A stretch of 50,642 nt of DNA from Acidobacteriota bacterium (GTDB lineage Bacteria; Acidobacteriota; Thermoanaerobaculia; Multivoradales; J023): NCBI GenBank assembly GCA_029263395.1, contig JAJCXO010000272.1:1-50642 (forward strand). Direction: 5' to 3'. Shown here one piece after another: positions 35,834-44,577 of this stretch (position 1 is the first letter of the stretch; every line of letters starts with the position of its first letter). The notes under the pieces were generated by a model. That model was given only the letters and a program-made list of their open reading frames with translations. It was not told the DNA's origin and did no database searches. The translations under genes were made by a program, and so were the position numbers.

Positions 35834-36966
35834 CAACCTGCGCTCGCCATCATGCGTTCGACTTCCTCTGCGGCTCGACGACTGGCGCCAGACTTCCCCA
35901 GTCGGCCCACAAGCTGCGCCAACGACTCCCGCATCTCGCGGATACGCTCACGATCGGTGAGCAATTCTACAGCCGTCTGACAGATGAGCCCAGGCTCAGC
36001 GCGTTTCTGGATCAACTCGGGAACCACTTCGCGATCCAACAGCAAGTTGACCAAGCTGGCGAAGCGGAAGTCGGCCAGCATCTTGCCAATCATGTAGGTC
36101 AATCCGGTCACCCGGTAGACCACAATTTGTGGCGTGCCGACGAGCCCAACTTCGAGCGATGCAGTTCCCGACGCACACAGCGCAAGATGTGAGTCGGCAA
36201 TTGTTTGGTAACGGTCTTCTGCAGAGATATGGATTTCGACACCGGCGGTCGCCAATCGAGCCACCATGTCGTCGTGGCGGATCGTAGGCGCCCGGATCAA
36301 CGTGAACCGAACCGGTAGTGCCGCGGCCAGAAGCCGGGCAGTGGCCAACAGGATCGGCAACAGGCGATCCACCTCGCTGTTGCGGGAGCCCGGCAACAGA
36401 GCAATTTCGAACGGACCGGAGGCAGGCAGATGTCGTTCCCAGATATGGGGTAGCCGCGGCACCTCATCCACCAACGGATGCCCGACAAAAACCGCATCCA
36501 CTGCGTGCTCGCGATAGAAATCGACCTCGAACGGCAACACCACCAACATCTTGTCGACAACCTGTTCGATCAACTTCACGCGGCCTTGACGCCAAGCCCA
36601 AACCTGGGGGCTGATGTAGTAGACCACTCTGATACCGCGCTGTGCGAGTGCCTTCGCCAGCCGCAGGTTGAAATCAGGGAAGTCGATCAGGACCGCCGTT
36701 TTTGCCTGCCGTCGATCCGCCTCCTGCAAGAGATCGTTGAAGATCTCCTTGGCTCGGGCGTAGATCTTGATCACCTCAGTGATACCCACCACCGAGATCT
36801 CAGAGCTGTGAGCTGAACTTTCCAAGCCCGCCGCCAACAGCTCATCACCACCCAGGCCAAAGGCTTGGACCTCCGGATTCAGCTGGAGTAGCTCGCTCAG
36901 CAAGCGCGCACCGTGTAGGTCCCCGGAAGCCTCCCCAGCTACCATCAACAGATCATTCATACCCAT
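35830..36966 (-). CDS. lpxB: lipid-A-disaccharide synthase
   Basis: A family-19 glycosyltransferase that joins UDP-2,3-diacylglucosamine and lipid X in lipid A synthesis, peripheral to the inner membrane. Signature blocks are intact: LMVAGEASGDLHGARLLSEL, YYISPQVWAWRQGRVK, LPFEVDFYREH...VFVGHPLVDEV, LLPGSRNSEVDRLLP and ASGTASLEVGLVGTPQIVVYR. The chosen ATG (36966) has an AGG about 10 bases upstream; the ATG at 36960 and a GTG at 36990 are alternatives. It is upstream of icmF but separated by the 18-bp repeat, and divergent from the glycosyltransferase pair. Its presence shows an outer membrane with lipid A. Confidence 0.93.
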   Translation of the reverse strand: MGMNDLLMVAGEASGDLHGARLLSELLQLNPEVQAFGLGGDELLAAGLESSAHSSEISVVGITEVIKIYARAKEIFNDLLQEADRRQAKTAVLIDFPDFNLRLAKALAQRGIRVVYYISPQVWAWRQGRVKLIEQVVDKMLVVLPFEVDFYREHAVDAVFVGHPLVDEVPRLPHIWERHLPASGPFEIALLPGSRNSEVDRLLPILLATARLLAAALPVRFTLIRAPTIRHDDMVARLATAGVEIHISAEDRYQTIADSHLALCASGTASLEVGLVGTPQIVVYRVTGLTYMIGKMLADFRFASLVNLLLDREVVPELIQKRAEPGLICQTAVELLTDRERIREMRESLAQLVGRLGKSGASRRAAEEVERMMASAGC

Positions 36967-37170
36967 TTCACGAGCGCCTGGTACGTGCACAGCTCAGTGC
37001 GGCCGAAGAGACATTCTCATGCGAAGCCGAAACTTAACAGACCTGACACGGGATGGATAGCAAACCTGGGGTGACGGACGAACCGCCAAAATTGCCACCA
37101 ACGACCCACAGTGCCCCTTACGTTGGGTATGATCGCTGCGCCCCTAGGTCTCATTTGAAGGAGAGTCGAC

Positions 37171-37992
37171 ATGGACCTGTCCGTGGTCGTTCCTGTGCTC
37201 AACGAGGTCGAGAACATCGAGCCCCTGGTCCATGAGATCCAGGCGGCGCTAGGAGGCATGTTGGTCTACGAGATTCTCTACGTCGATGACGCCTCGACGG
37301 ATGGCACGATCGCCGCCTTGGCCAGGCTAAAGGACCACCTTCCTCAGGGCCGACTCCGAGTTTTGCTGCATCAACGGACGTATGGCCAAAGCACCGCCTT
37401 GCGTAGTGGCGTCAAAGCCGCCCGTGCACCGTGGATCGCAACCCTCGACGGCGATGGCCAGAATGATCCAGCAGATATTCCTAAACTGCTGGCACTTCGA
37501 GACGCTGAGGACGCCCCCCTCAACCTCAATCTGGTTTCGAGCATCCGACGAAAACGCCGCGACTCCTGGATCCGGCGACTATCATCGCGGATTGCCAATG
37601 GGGTGCGTCAGCGCCTGCTGCGCGACCGCACCACCGACACCGGCAGCGGCCTCAAGTTGTTCTCGCGCGACGCCTTTCTCGCGCTCCCCTACTTTGATCA
37701 CATGCACCGGTTCATTCCAGCCTTGATGCTGTGTGGTGGCGAAATGCGAACGGTCGAGGTCAACCATCGGCCGCGCCAGCATGGCAAGTCGAAGTACGGT
37801 GTCGGCAATCGCCTGTGGGTTGGCATCGTCGACATGCTCGGGGTCATGTGGCTGCAACGACGCCATATTACTCCGCGGCTCGAAGAACTGACATCGAAGC
37901 ATGAGCCGCCCATCGATGGCGAGCCGGCGTCTGCCAACGAATTACTGTCCGCAAGCGAGCGCCCGTCCGCAAGCGAGCGCCCGTCCGAATGA
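37171..37992 (+). CDS. family 2 glycosyltransferase (polyprenyl-phosphate sugar transferase type)
   Basis: A 273-residue GT2 of the dolichol-phosphate-mannose-synthase/ArnC-like group without obvious C-terminal membrane helices. Motifs: LSVVVPVLNEVENIEPLV, VDDASTDGTIAALA, ATLDGDGQNDPADI (DxD-like catalytic acids) and the acceptor loop RDRTTDTGSGLKLFSRDAF. The likely reaction is transfer of a sugar from a nucleotide donor to polyprenyl phosphate. GGAG is well placed before the ATG. The C-terminus ends in an 18-bp-based repeat (SASERPSASERPSE), whose last unit contains the ATGA overlap with the next gene. With that ArnT-like gene it forms a donor-making and donor-using pair; the neighbouring lpxB suggests lipid A or another envelope glycan as target (inference). 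Confidence 0.88.
   Translation: MDLSVVVPVLNEVENIEPLVHEIQAALGGMLVYEILYVDDASTDGTIAALARLKDHLPQGRLRVLLHQRTYGQSTALRSGVKAARAPWIATLDGDGQNDPADIPKLLALRDAEDAPLNLNLVSSIRRKRRDSWIRRLSSRIANGVRQRLLRDRTTDTGSGLKLFSRDAFLALPYFDHMHRFIPALMLCGGEMRTVEVNHRPRQHGKSKYGVGNRLWVGIVDMLGVMWLQRRHITPRLEELTSKHEPPIDGEPASANELLSASERPSASERPSE
37948..37992. repeat. 18-bp repeat at the end of the GT2 gene
   Basis: Two perfect copies of TCCGCAAGCGAGCGCCCG at 37948-37965 and 37966-37983 are followed by a third truncated copy, TCCGAATGA, that carries the stop and the downstream start codon. They add SASERP repeats to the protein tail. Confidence 0.75.
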
Positions 37993-39791
37993 AGGCAACT
38001 CTGAACCCTTTCGCCCATCTGAAGCAGCGCTGGCGATTTGTCGCGCCCGACGCTGGACAGCGAGCTGACCTACTTCTGTTGATGACCCTCGGGATCCTGA
38101 TCTTCGGATCCGGCCTTGGCCTCAAAGACCCGTGGCCTGCTGACGAGCCACGATTTGCCCTGGTTGCCAAAGAGATGGTTGAGACCGGAGAGTGGCTCTT
38201 CCCGCATCGGGCTTCCCAACTCTACGATCACAAACCACCGATCTTCATGTGGGCGGTGGCGGTGGTCTACGCCGCAACGGGATCGATTCGGCTCGCCCAT
38301 CAACTGCCATCGCTGTTGGCCAGCCTCGTGACCTTGGCGCTGGTTTACGATCTCGGTCGACGCCTCTGGCATCGACGGGCAGGCTTGGGTGCCGGCTTGG
38401 CTTTATTGCTCATCGCGCAATTTCCGTTGCAGGCAAAAACGGGCCAAATCGACGCCTTGGCAACCATGTGGACAACCCTTGGGCTTTATGGGCTGTGCCG
38501 TCACCTGCTGAAGGGGCCGGACTGGCGCGCCTATGCTCTGGGATGTTTTGCCATGGGCTTGGGGATCATCACCAAAGGTATCGGCTTCCTGCCGTTGCTC
38601 ATGCTCCTACCCTGGGCGGTGATTCGAAGCCTTCGCTGGCCACGTCTACCTGCCTTGCGGGTGGATTGGCGCTGGCTCCTGGGGCCGATCTTCCTGGTCG
38701 GTGCGATCGGCCTGTGGTTAGTGCCGATGTTGGTGCAGGTCGAAACCAGTGATGATCCGGAGCTCGCCGCCTATCGCGATGAGATTCTGATCGGTCAGAC
38801 CGCGGAACGGTACACCAGTCTCAAGGGCCATCAAAAGCCGTTGTGGTACTACCCTGGCCAAGTGATCCCGACACTTTGGCTGCCGTTGGCACTTTTCCTG
38901 CCGTGGCTGGTGCCCGCATGGTGGCGACGGATCCGTCGTGGTGACCCACGCTACCTGTTGCTGCTGTGCTGGATCGGCTTAGTGGTGCTGTTTTTCACCT
39001 TCAGCTCCGGCAAACGAGGCGTCTACATCCTGCCCGCAGCCCCCGCCTTCGCCCTTGCGGTCGGTCCGCTGGCTGCCGGCCTCGAACGATTGCGCGGCAT
39101 CCAGCGTACCGCCTTTGGCCTCTTGGCCTTGATCACCAGTGTCGTTCTGCTCGGTGCGGTGGGCGGCTGGCTTGGTCTCGAGTGGGCCATCAAGCTGGAA
39201 ACTCGCCAAGGTATTCGACCTTGGGGTGTGCTCACCGCCCTCGCTCTGGTGGGTCTCGCTGCCATGGTCAAATGCAAAACCCGAACCGGCGTCAATGGGC
39301 TCGCCGTTCTCTTTTTTGGTCTGTGGCTGCTTTACGGTTGGTGGGTCTACCCGCTGATCAATCCTCAACGCGTCCCCGCAGACCTCATGGCACATGCTAG
39401 CGAGCACATCGGTCCTAAAGCCGAGCTCGGCCTGCTCGGCTGGAAGGAACAACTCGTTCTATTCGCCGACCGACCGATAACCCACTGGGGCTTCGTCGAA
39501 GACCACCTCGCCGAGTTCGAGATGCCCCCCTTGCAGCACACGGCTGCCGCTTGGCTCGACGCTCCCTCGGAGGACCGCTGGCTCCTGCTCTCCGACCGCT
39601 GGCTCGCACCGTGTTTCTCGTCGGAAGCTGGCCTCGACCTCGGTGAACGTCACCGCCGCCGCTGGTTTTTGATCGATCACAATGCCCTCACCGGAGCGTG
39701 CGGACCCGGTACCGAGGGTTGGCCAGTAGAGCCACTTCCGTTCTATCGCACCGATTGGATGGCGACGAACTCGACGGCAGCAGGTCTGTAG
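37989..39791 (+). CDS. family 39 (ArnT/PMT-like) membrane glycosyltransferase
   Basis: A 600-residue membrane protein with about ten hydrophobic helices. The first periplasmic loop has the family-39 acidic motif LKDPWPADEPRFALVAKEM and HRASQLYDHKPPIFMWA, as in ArnT, which moves aminoarabinose from undecaprenyl phosphate to lipid A, and related mannosyltransferases. The C-terminal third is a soluble periplasmic domain. Its ATG overlaps the GT2 stop by 4 bases, a GT2-ArnT-like coupling that supports a polyprenyl-linked sugar donor. Sugar and acceptor cannot be read from the sequence. Confidence 0.88.
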   Translation: MKATLNPFAHLKQRWRFVAPDAGQRADLLLLMTLGILIFGSGLGLKDPWPADEPRFALVAKEMVETGEWLFPHRASQLYDHKPPIFMWAVAVVYAATGSIRLAHQLPSLLASLVTLALVYDLGRRLWHRRAGLGAGLALLLIAQFPLQAKTGQIDALATMWTTLGLYGLCRHLLKGPDWRAYALGCFAMGLGIITKGIGFLPLLMLLPWAVIRSLRWPRLPALRVDWRWLLGPIFLVGAIGLWLVPMLVQVETSDDPELAAYRDEILIGQTAERYTSLKGHQKPLWYYPGQVIPTLWLPLALFLPWLVPAWWRRIRRGDPRYLLLLCWIGLVVLFFTFSSGKRGVYILPAAPAFALAVGPLAAGLERLRGIQRTAFGLLALITSVVLLGAVGGWLGLEWAIKLETRQGIRPWGVLTALALVGLAAMVKCKTRTGVNGLAVLFFGLWLLYGWWVYPLINPQRVPADLMAHASEHIGPKAELGLLGWKEQLVLFADRPITHWGFVEDHLAEFEMPPLQHTAAAWLDAPSEDRWLLLSDRWLAPCFSSEAGLDLGERHRRRWFLIDHNALTGACGPGTEGWPVEPLPFYRTDWMATNSTAAGL

Positions 39792-39796
39792 TTCTA

Positions 39797-39841
39797 GAGC
39801 ACGGCTAGGGAGGGCACGGTTAGGAAGGGCACGGTTAGGGA
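39797..39841. repeat. 15-bp tandem repeat after the GT39 gene
   Basis: Three units (GAGCACGGCTAGGGA, GGGCACGGTTAGGAA, GGGCACGGTTAGGGA) fill most of the 66-bp gap between the convergent GT39 and acyl-CoA dehydrogenase genes. No terminator-like hairpin was seen there. Confidence 0.75.
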
Positions 39842-39857
39842 TCTCGCGTGCAACCCG

Positions 39858-41015
39858 CTACGACCGCAGCAGGTGGCGAGCAATCACCATCCGCTGCATC
39901 TCGCTGGTGCCCTCGTAAATTGTCGTCACCCGCACATCGCGGTAGAGCCGAGCGATCTCATAGTCTTCGCAGAAACCGTTGCCGCCGTGGATTTGTAACG
40001 CTTCCCAACAGGCGCGATTGGCGGCTTCGGAAGCGTAGAGTTTGGCCTGGCAAGCCAACCGACCGGCGGCTGGCGAGTGCTCGGCGACTGCCGCACCATA
40101 GGTGAGAGCACGCGCCGCCTCGAGCTCGGTTGCCATCTGGGCAATCTTGAATTGGATCGCTTGATGTTGGGCAATCGGCACTCCGAACTGGACCCGCTCG
40201 CGGGCATACTCAACCGCCAGCTCCAGCGCTCGACGATGGATCCCTACCGCCTGGGCAGCAATACCGAGCCGCGAATGATCGAGGGTGGCCATGGCGATCC
40301 GAAAGCCGTGCCCTTCCTCGGCCAGTAGATTGCCGGCAGGAATCCGACAATCGGTGAAATAAAGCGGCGCGGTTTTCGACGCTTTGAGCCCCATCTTGTC
40401 TTCCGGTGTACCGACCGAGAAACCGGGCGCGTCCGCCGGCACCACCAGGGCACTGATGCCTTTGTTGCCCGCCGCTGGATCGGTCCGCGCCAGCACGACA
40501 AAAAATTTGCCGTAGCCAGCATTGGTGATCCAGGCCTTCTCGCCGTTGAGCACCCAGCTGTCACCATCGCGGACCGCGGTGCACCGCATCGCGCTCGCAT
40601 CCGATCCAGAGCCCGGCTCGGTCAGTCCGAAACCACCGATGACCTCGCCACGGGCGAGGGCCGGCAACACTCGACGCTTGAGCTCTTCGCTACCGAAACG
40701 GGCGATCGGCCAGCAGCACACCGAGTTGGTGACACTCATCGTCACCGCCGTTGCCGGACAGACCGTGGCGATCTCTTCCATTGCCAGAACATAGGTCAGG
40801 GCGTCGAATCCACCACCGTCATAGGCTTCGTCAACCAGCATACCGAGCAGTCCGAGCTCCCCCATTTCGCCCAGAATCTCAGCTGGAAACTCGTGGTTGC
40901 GGTCACGTTCCGCCGTACCTGGACGAATACGCTCGACGGCAAAGCGCCGCACTTCGTCGCACAACAGCTGCTGCTCCTCGGTGAGGGCAAACGACATCTG
41001 CGTTGGTTCGGTCAT
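39858..41015 (-). CDS. acyl-CoA dehydrogenase (second of tandem pair)
   Basis: A 385-residue FAD-dependent acyl-CoA dehydrogenase introducing the alpha-beta double bond of acyl-CoA. Motifs: FGLTEPGSGSDASAMRCTA (FAD/substrate), KAWITNAGYGKFFVVLART, and the C-terminal LYRDVRVTTIYEGTSEMQRMVIARHLL with the catalytic Glu in YEGTSE. Chain-length preference cannot be assigned, though this form of the active-site loop is shared by short- and branched-chain enzymes. It lies 6 bases downstream of a second, related dehydrogenase, so the two are co-transcribed. Electron transfer flavoprotein genes are not in the window. Confidence 0.9.
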   Translation of the reverse strand: MTEPTQMSFALTEEQQLLCDEVRRFAVERIRPGTAERDRNHEFPAEILGEMGELGLLGMLVDEAYDGGGFDALTYVLAMEEIATVCPATAVTMSVTNSVCCWPIARFGSEELKRRVLPALARGEVIGGFGLTEPGSGSDASAMRCTAVRDGDSWVLNGEKAWITNAGYGKFFVVLARTDPAAGNKGISALVVPADAPGFSVGTPEDKMGLKASKTAPLYFTDCRIPAGNLLAEEGHGFRIAMATLDHSRLGIAAQAVGIHRRALELAVEYARERVQFGVPIAQHQAIQFKIAQMATELEAARALTYGAAVAEHSPAAGRLACQAKLYASEAANRACWEALQIHGGNGFCEDYEIARLYRDVRVTTIYEGTSEMQRMVIARHLLRS

Positions 41016-41021
41016 AACGAG

Positions 41022-42167
41022 CTAGCTCTTGTTGAGAACCCAGTCGGAAATCACCAACTTCTGAATTTCGCTAGTGCCCTCGTAAATCTCCGTGATGCGA
41101 GCATCGCGGAAATAACGCTCGACGTTGTACTCACGGATGTAGCCATACCCACCATGGATCTGCAACGCCTTGTTGGTCACCATCTGCGCCATCTCTGAGG
41201 CGAACAGCTTGGCCTGCGCCGCCTCCAGGGTAAAACGTTTACGATTTTCCTTGGTCCACGCCGCCTTCCAGGTCAGCAGACGGCCGGCGTCGAGCTCAGT
41301 CGACATATCGGCCAGGTAGTGCTGGATCGCCTGGAAGTTAGAGATCGCCGTACCAAACTGCTCACGCTCCTGCGCATACGCTAACGCCTCTTCGAACGCC
41401 CCTTGAGCGATACCAACCGCCTGCGCGGCGATACCGATACGGCCACCATCGAGGGTCGACATCGCAATTTTGAAGCCATCACCCTCCTCGCCGATTCGTT
41501 GGCTTACCGGCACCCGCATGTCCGCAAAAGCTAGTTCGGTGGTGCCCGAGGCGTTGACTCCGAGCTTGTACTCGTGGACCCCATGACTGTAACCCGGCGT
41601 GTCCGCCGATACGATGAAGGCTGTGATGCCCTTATGCCCGAGTTCGAGATCGACAGTGGCAAAAATCAACGCCAGATCAGCGTTGGTGCCGTTGGTTATG
41701 AACACCTTGTTGCCGTTGATCACATAGTCGTCGCCGTCGCGGTGCGCCGAGGTGCGCAAGCTGGCAGCGTCAGAGCCGGCGCCGGGCTCGGTCAATCCGA
41801 AACACCCCAACTTCTCGCCCGATGCCAACGGCTTCAGAAATTTCAGTTTCTGCTCTTCGTTGGCCCATTTGAGCAGCGGGTCACAGACCAGCGAGTTGTT
41901 GACCGACAGGATAACCCCGGTCGAGGCACAAACTCGGCTGATCTCCTCGATCACCAGACAGTACGACAGCGCATCCATACCCGCACCGCCGTATTCCTCC
42001 GGCACCGAGACTCCAGTCAGACCAAGCTCCCCGGCTTGGCGAATCGAATCGACCGGGAACTCGCCCTTGACGTCGATCTCCTTGGCGATGGGACGCACCA
42101 CCTCTTCGGCAAAGCGGCGAACTTCGTCGCGCAGCAGCTTCTGCTCATCGTTCAGCTCGTAATGCAT
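41022..42167 (-). CDS. acyl-CoA dehydrogenase (first of tandem pair)
   Basis: A 381-residue acyl-CoA dehydrogenase, more like short-chain (butyryl-CoA) enzymes. Motifs: GCFGLTEPGAGSDAASLRTSA, KVFITNGTNADLALIFATV, LTWKAAWTKEN and YFRDARITEIYEGTSEIQKLVISDWVL with the catalytic Glu in YEGTSE. It opens the dehydrogenase operon and is preceded by a good promoter. Butyryl-CoA is the product of the IcmF reaction on isobutyryl-CoA, so a linked route is plausible (inference), although the genes are separated by the lpxB and glycosyltransferase genes. Confidence 0.9.
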   Translation of the reverse strand: MHYELNDEQKLLRDEVRRFAEEVVRPIAKEIDVKGEFPVDSIRQAGELGLTGVSVPEEYGGAGMDALSYCLVIEEISRVCASTGVILSVNNSLVCDPLLKWANEEQKLKFLKPLASGEKLGCFGLTEPGAGSDAASLRTSAHRDGDDYVINGNKVFITNGTNADLALIFATVDLELGHKGITAFIVSADTPGYSHGVHEYKLGVNASGTTELAFADMRVPVSQRIGEEGDGFKIAMSTLDGGRIGIAAQAVGIAQGAFEEALAYAQEREQFGTAISNFQAIQHYLADMSTELDAGRLLTWKAAWTKENRKRFTLEAAQAKLFASEMAQMVTNKALQIHGGYGYIREYNVERYFRDARITEIYEGTSEIQKLVISDWVLNKS

Positions 42168-42332
42168 CGGGACTCCTAGATCGCACGGGGCAGCCCGGCG
42201 GAAAGCTCGTCATGGAATGCTGGCGACCTGAGTCTCGGTGATTCTGGTCGAGCTTCAGCAGAACTGAGCCCAACCCTTTTGAGATGAAGCGCGACGGATC
42301 TGTCGCAAAGGGGTACCAGCGAAGGCTCGCAA

Positions 42333-42361
42333 ACTCTAGCAACCGGCCTGAAGGGGGTCAA
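42333..42361 (-). promoter_or_regulatory. sigma-70-type promoter for acyl-CoA dehydrogenase operon
   Basis: On the minus strand TTGACC (42356-42361) and TAGAGT (42333-42338) are spaced by 17 bp, giving an expected 5' leader of about 160 bases. The rest of 42168-42480 holds no supported gene. A PaaR/FadR-like operator could not be identified. Confidence 0.55.
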
Positions 42362-42499
42362 GAATCCCCCCTCGATTCTCAGGCTCGCGATCATGCCCTC
42401 TGACGAACACTTCGTCGACCAGGACCGAGTGGATTTCACCCAGAAACATCCGAATCGCATACCGCCGAATCGGCAAAACTCAGGGTAGGGGTGCCCGGC

Positions 42500-42660
42500 C
42501 GTGCGCCCGAGGTCCCGAAACCGGGCCCCGCACGAGAGGGTGAAACCCCTCTCTCAGTGATGACGTCCCTGGCGGGACGAAGACAAAAGAGGTCACGCCG
42601 AGGCGAGTTACGCAGCCAAGGGGCCGCCTAGGCCACAGCAGTCCACAGGGGGGCGACCGG
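42500..42660. repeat. structured intergenic block with hairpins and dispersed repeat copy B
   Basis: Three short inverted repeats follow each other: GGTCCCG...CGGGCC (one mismatch, about 42511-42526), GAGAGGG...CCCTCTC (42534-42553) and CGTCCC...GGGACG (about 42563-42580). Then CGAGGCGAGTTACGCAGC and AGTCCACAGGGGGGCGACCGG repeat the element at 10107-10157. A leftward reading frame spans the block but has no support as a gene. The block resembles REP-like or MITE-like intergenic elements. Confidence 0.55.
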
Positions 42661-42758
42661 GCTACTGGCACACCTTGGACGGGATCTAGAGGCGGGTTAG
42701 GGACGCCATCAAGTAGCGTGGAATTTATCCCCGCGTGACCTTGGTACTCGAAAGAAGC

Positions 42759-42776
42759 GCGGGACTCGAGTCCCGC
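42759..42776 (-). terminator. possible terminator: perfect 18-bp palindrome
   Basis: GCGGGACTCGAGTCCCGC is its own reverse complement and lies 22 bases beyond the stop of the leftward lipoprotein gene, followed on that strand by a C/T-rich run rather than a clean U-tract. It could act as a terminator or as a protein-binding palindrome. Confidence 0.4.
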
Positions 42777-42797
42777 ACTGTCTAAAGGCACGCTGTC

Positions 42798-43847
42798 TTA
42801 CGGTGCGCTGAATTTCGACTTCCAAGGCACGGTGACGGTCACCGGCTCATCGAGTTCCAGAGTCACGATGGTGCCACCGGGAATCTCGATTTCGTCTCCC
42901 GGCCTGTTCGACGCGGCGGCGGTGCCGATCGCCGCACCGAGGATCGCCCCCAACACGGTACCGCGACCACGATCATCGTCGTCGAGGATCCGTCCGAGGA
43001 TCGCGCCACCGGCTGCGGCGCCGCCGATCACTTTCTTGCTGCGCCGTGACTGGTTGCGTCCGGCATCGTGAAACGATGCATTCACCTCCACCGTCCGTCC
43101 CCAGGGCAGTTGCAGTTCACCAAATTGCAGCCCGAGCTCGGCCTGGCCGCCAACCCGCTTGAGCGGCACCGCTTGGGTCACCTGCCCCACCAACTCGGTG
43201 CCGGCGGGCACCACCATCCGGCCACCTTCGCCGATCAAGTCGTTGGTCAACCGGGTACGAAACGTATCGCCCACCCGGTTGCTGGCGCTCGACACCGTGG
43301 TCAAGAATTCGATATCGAGCAGAGTGTCTGCGGCCAAGCTGACTTCGGTGTAGACCGGCGGCGGGTCGCGTCGAGCTGCCTCGGCTCGCCGGGCCGCCTC
43401 ATGCTCCTCTGCCTGCTTTGCCGCTGCCGTGCGCGCCTCGGCCAGCGCCTGCTGTTCCGCTGCTAGCCGCGAGCGATGGTCATTGAGCGACGCCTCGTGA
43501 CGCGCCACCTCAGCCTCACGCTGCGACAGCCCAGAAGATCGCGACGTTAGATCCGAGTTGAGCCCTTCGAGCTCTTGCTGGCGCTGCTCGAGACTCTCCA
43601 GCCGTTCGGTGATCTCCAATGCATGTTCAGTGATCGCCGCCTCGCGCTGAGCTGCCGCCCGCTCGCGCTCGACCAGATCAGCCTCGCGATCTGCCAGCTG
43701 CTGCATAGCGGCGATCTCTTCTGGCGTGGTTGATGCCTCTGAGCTGCCACAACCGGTTAGCAGCAGTGCAAATCCGAGAAAGACTAGCGGTGTCGCCCAG
43801 GTCTTGAAGTACTGATGGGTGAAGTTCTGTCGGGATGTGTTTCGCAT
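42798..43847 (-). CDS. coiled-coil and glycine-zipper lipoprotein
   Basis: A 349-residue lipoprotein from the ATG at 43847, which has GGAGG upstream. The signal sequence ends LLLTGC (Cys33). Residues about 40-150 form a long charged coiled coil (EAAITEHALEITERLESLEQ and similar). A beta-rich domain follows (TEVSLAADTLLDIEFLTTVSS, VVPAGTELVGQVTQAV). A glycine-zipper segment near residues 270-310 (KVIGGAAAGGAILGRIL, GTVLGAILGAAIGTAA) could insert into the outer membrane. Proteins with this layout are thought to stabilise the envelope. It is transcribed leftward, divergent from a truncated regulator. Confidence 0.75.
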   Translation of the reverse strand: MRNTSRQNFTHQYFKTWATPLVFLGFALLLTGCGSSEASTTPEEIAAMQQLADREADLVERERAAAQREAAITEHALEITERLESLEQRQQELEGLNSDLTSRSSGLSQREAEVARHEASLNDHRSRLAAEQQALAEARTAAAKQAEEHEAARRAEAARRDPPPVYTEVSLAADTLLDIEFLTTVSSASNRVGDTFRTRLTNDLIGEGGRMVVPAGTELVGQVTQAVPLKRVGGQAELGLQFGELQLPWGRTVEVNASFHDAGRNQSRRSKKVIGGAAAGGAILGRILDDDDRGRGTVLGAILGAAIGTAAASNRPGDEIEIPGGTIVTLELDEPVTVTVPWKSKFSAP

Positions 43848-44088
43848 TGTCGTAACCTCCATCAAGGTTATACAGCAAGATGAATGCCAAGGTCCCCGGC
43901 ATGACGAACACCTACGTATCGGGGCGAAATCGATGTTCTACGGGGTGGGACGTCGCCGTCGCGGGACGCCTCGCCCTCACGGCTGGACATTCGAGGCCGT
44001 GCAAGAAACAAGACAGATCGTACTAAGATGCAGGCACTATGCGTCGTCAGCAGAGCGAGACCCAGCGGCGGCTCGCCACCGATACTCG

Positions 44089-44544
44089 ATGGTCGGCTAC
44101 CGCCCGGTCGTGTTGTTGCTCCACCTCCAGCCACCGCTGACACCGAACCTACCGCGTCACGGCCTGATCGGTGACTCGGGGGCGATGATTCGGTTACGCC
44201 AAGAGATCCAACTCGGCGCCCGCCTCACCACATCGGTCTTGCTGCGCGGGGCTTCGGGCACTGGCAAAGAGCTGGTGGCCAGGGCCCTCCACGACGCCAG
44301 CATCCGTCGCGACCGGCCGCTGGTGACGGTCAACATGTCTGCCATCCCGCCGACCCTTGCTGCCGCCGAGCTGTTCGGTGCCCGCAAGGGGGCCTTCACC
44401 GGCGCCGACCGAGCCAAACCCGGCTTCTTCGCCGCCGCTGATGGCGGTACGCTGTTTCTCGACGAAATCGGCGACACCCACGCCGTCGTACGGACGAGTT
44501 GGCGAGCCCACAATCTAAGCATTCCACCCAAGCCGCCCCTCTAA
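44089..44544 (+). pseudogene. truncated sigma-54 activator (AAA+) remnant
   Basis: The conserved part encodes VVLLLHLQ...HGLIGDSGAMIRLRQEIQ, Walker A LLRGASGTGKELVARALHDAS, GARKGAFTGADRAKPGFFAAADGG and Walker B GTLFLDEIGDT, all well preserved including the GAFTGA loop. Right after FLDEIGDT the homology stops and the frame ends with unrelated residues 21 codons later; sensor regions, arginine finger and DNA-binding domain are missing. An N-terminal FHA domain usual for this subgroup is not recognisable. The sharp end of homology suggests a deletion or insertion, not slow decay. It differs from the intact-length regulator at 14324-16255, which has lost GAFTGA. Confidence 0.8.
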
Positions 44545-44577
44545 GTGTCGTGGTGCAAATGACGCCTCCTCCAGCAG

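Noticed and set aside
42480-42791. Leftward 103-residue reading frame
   Set aside because: Spans the hairpin and dispersed-repeat block; a frame in structured GC-rich DNA without support.
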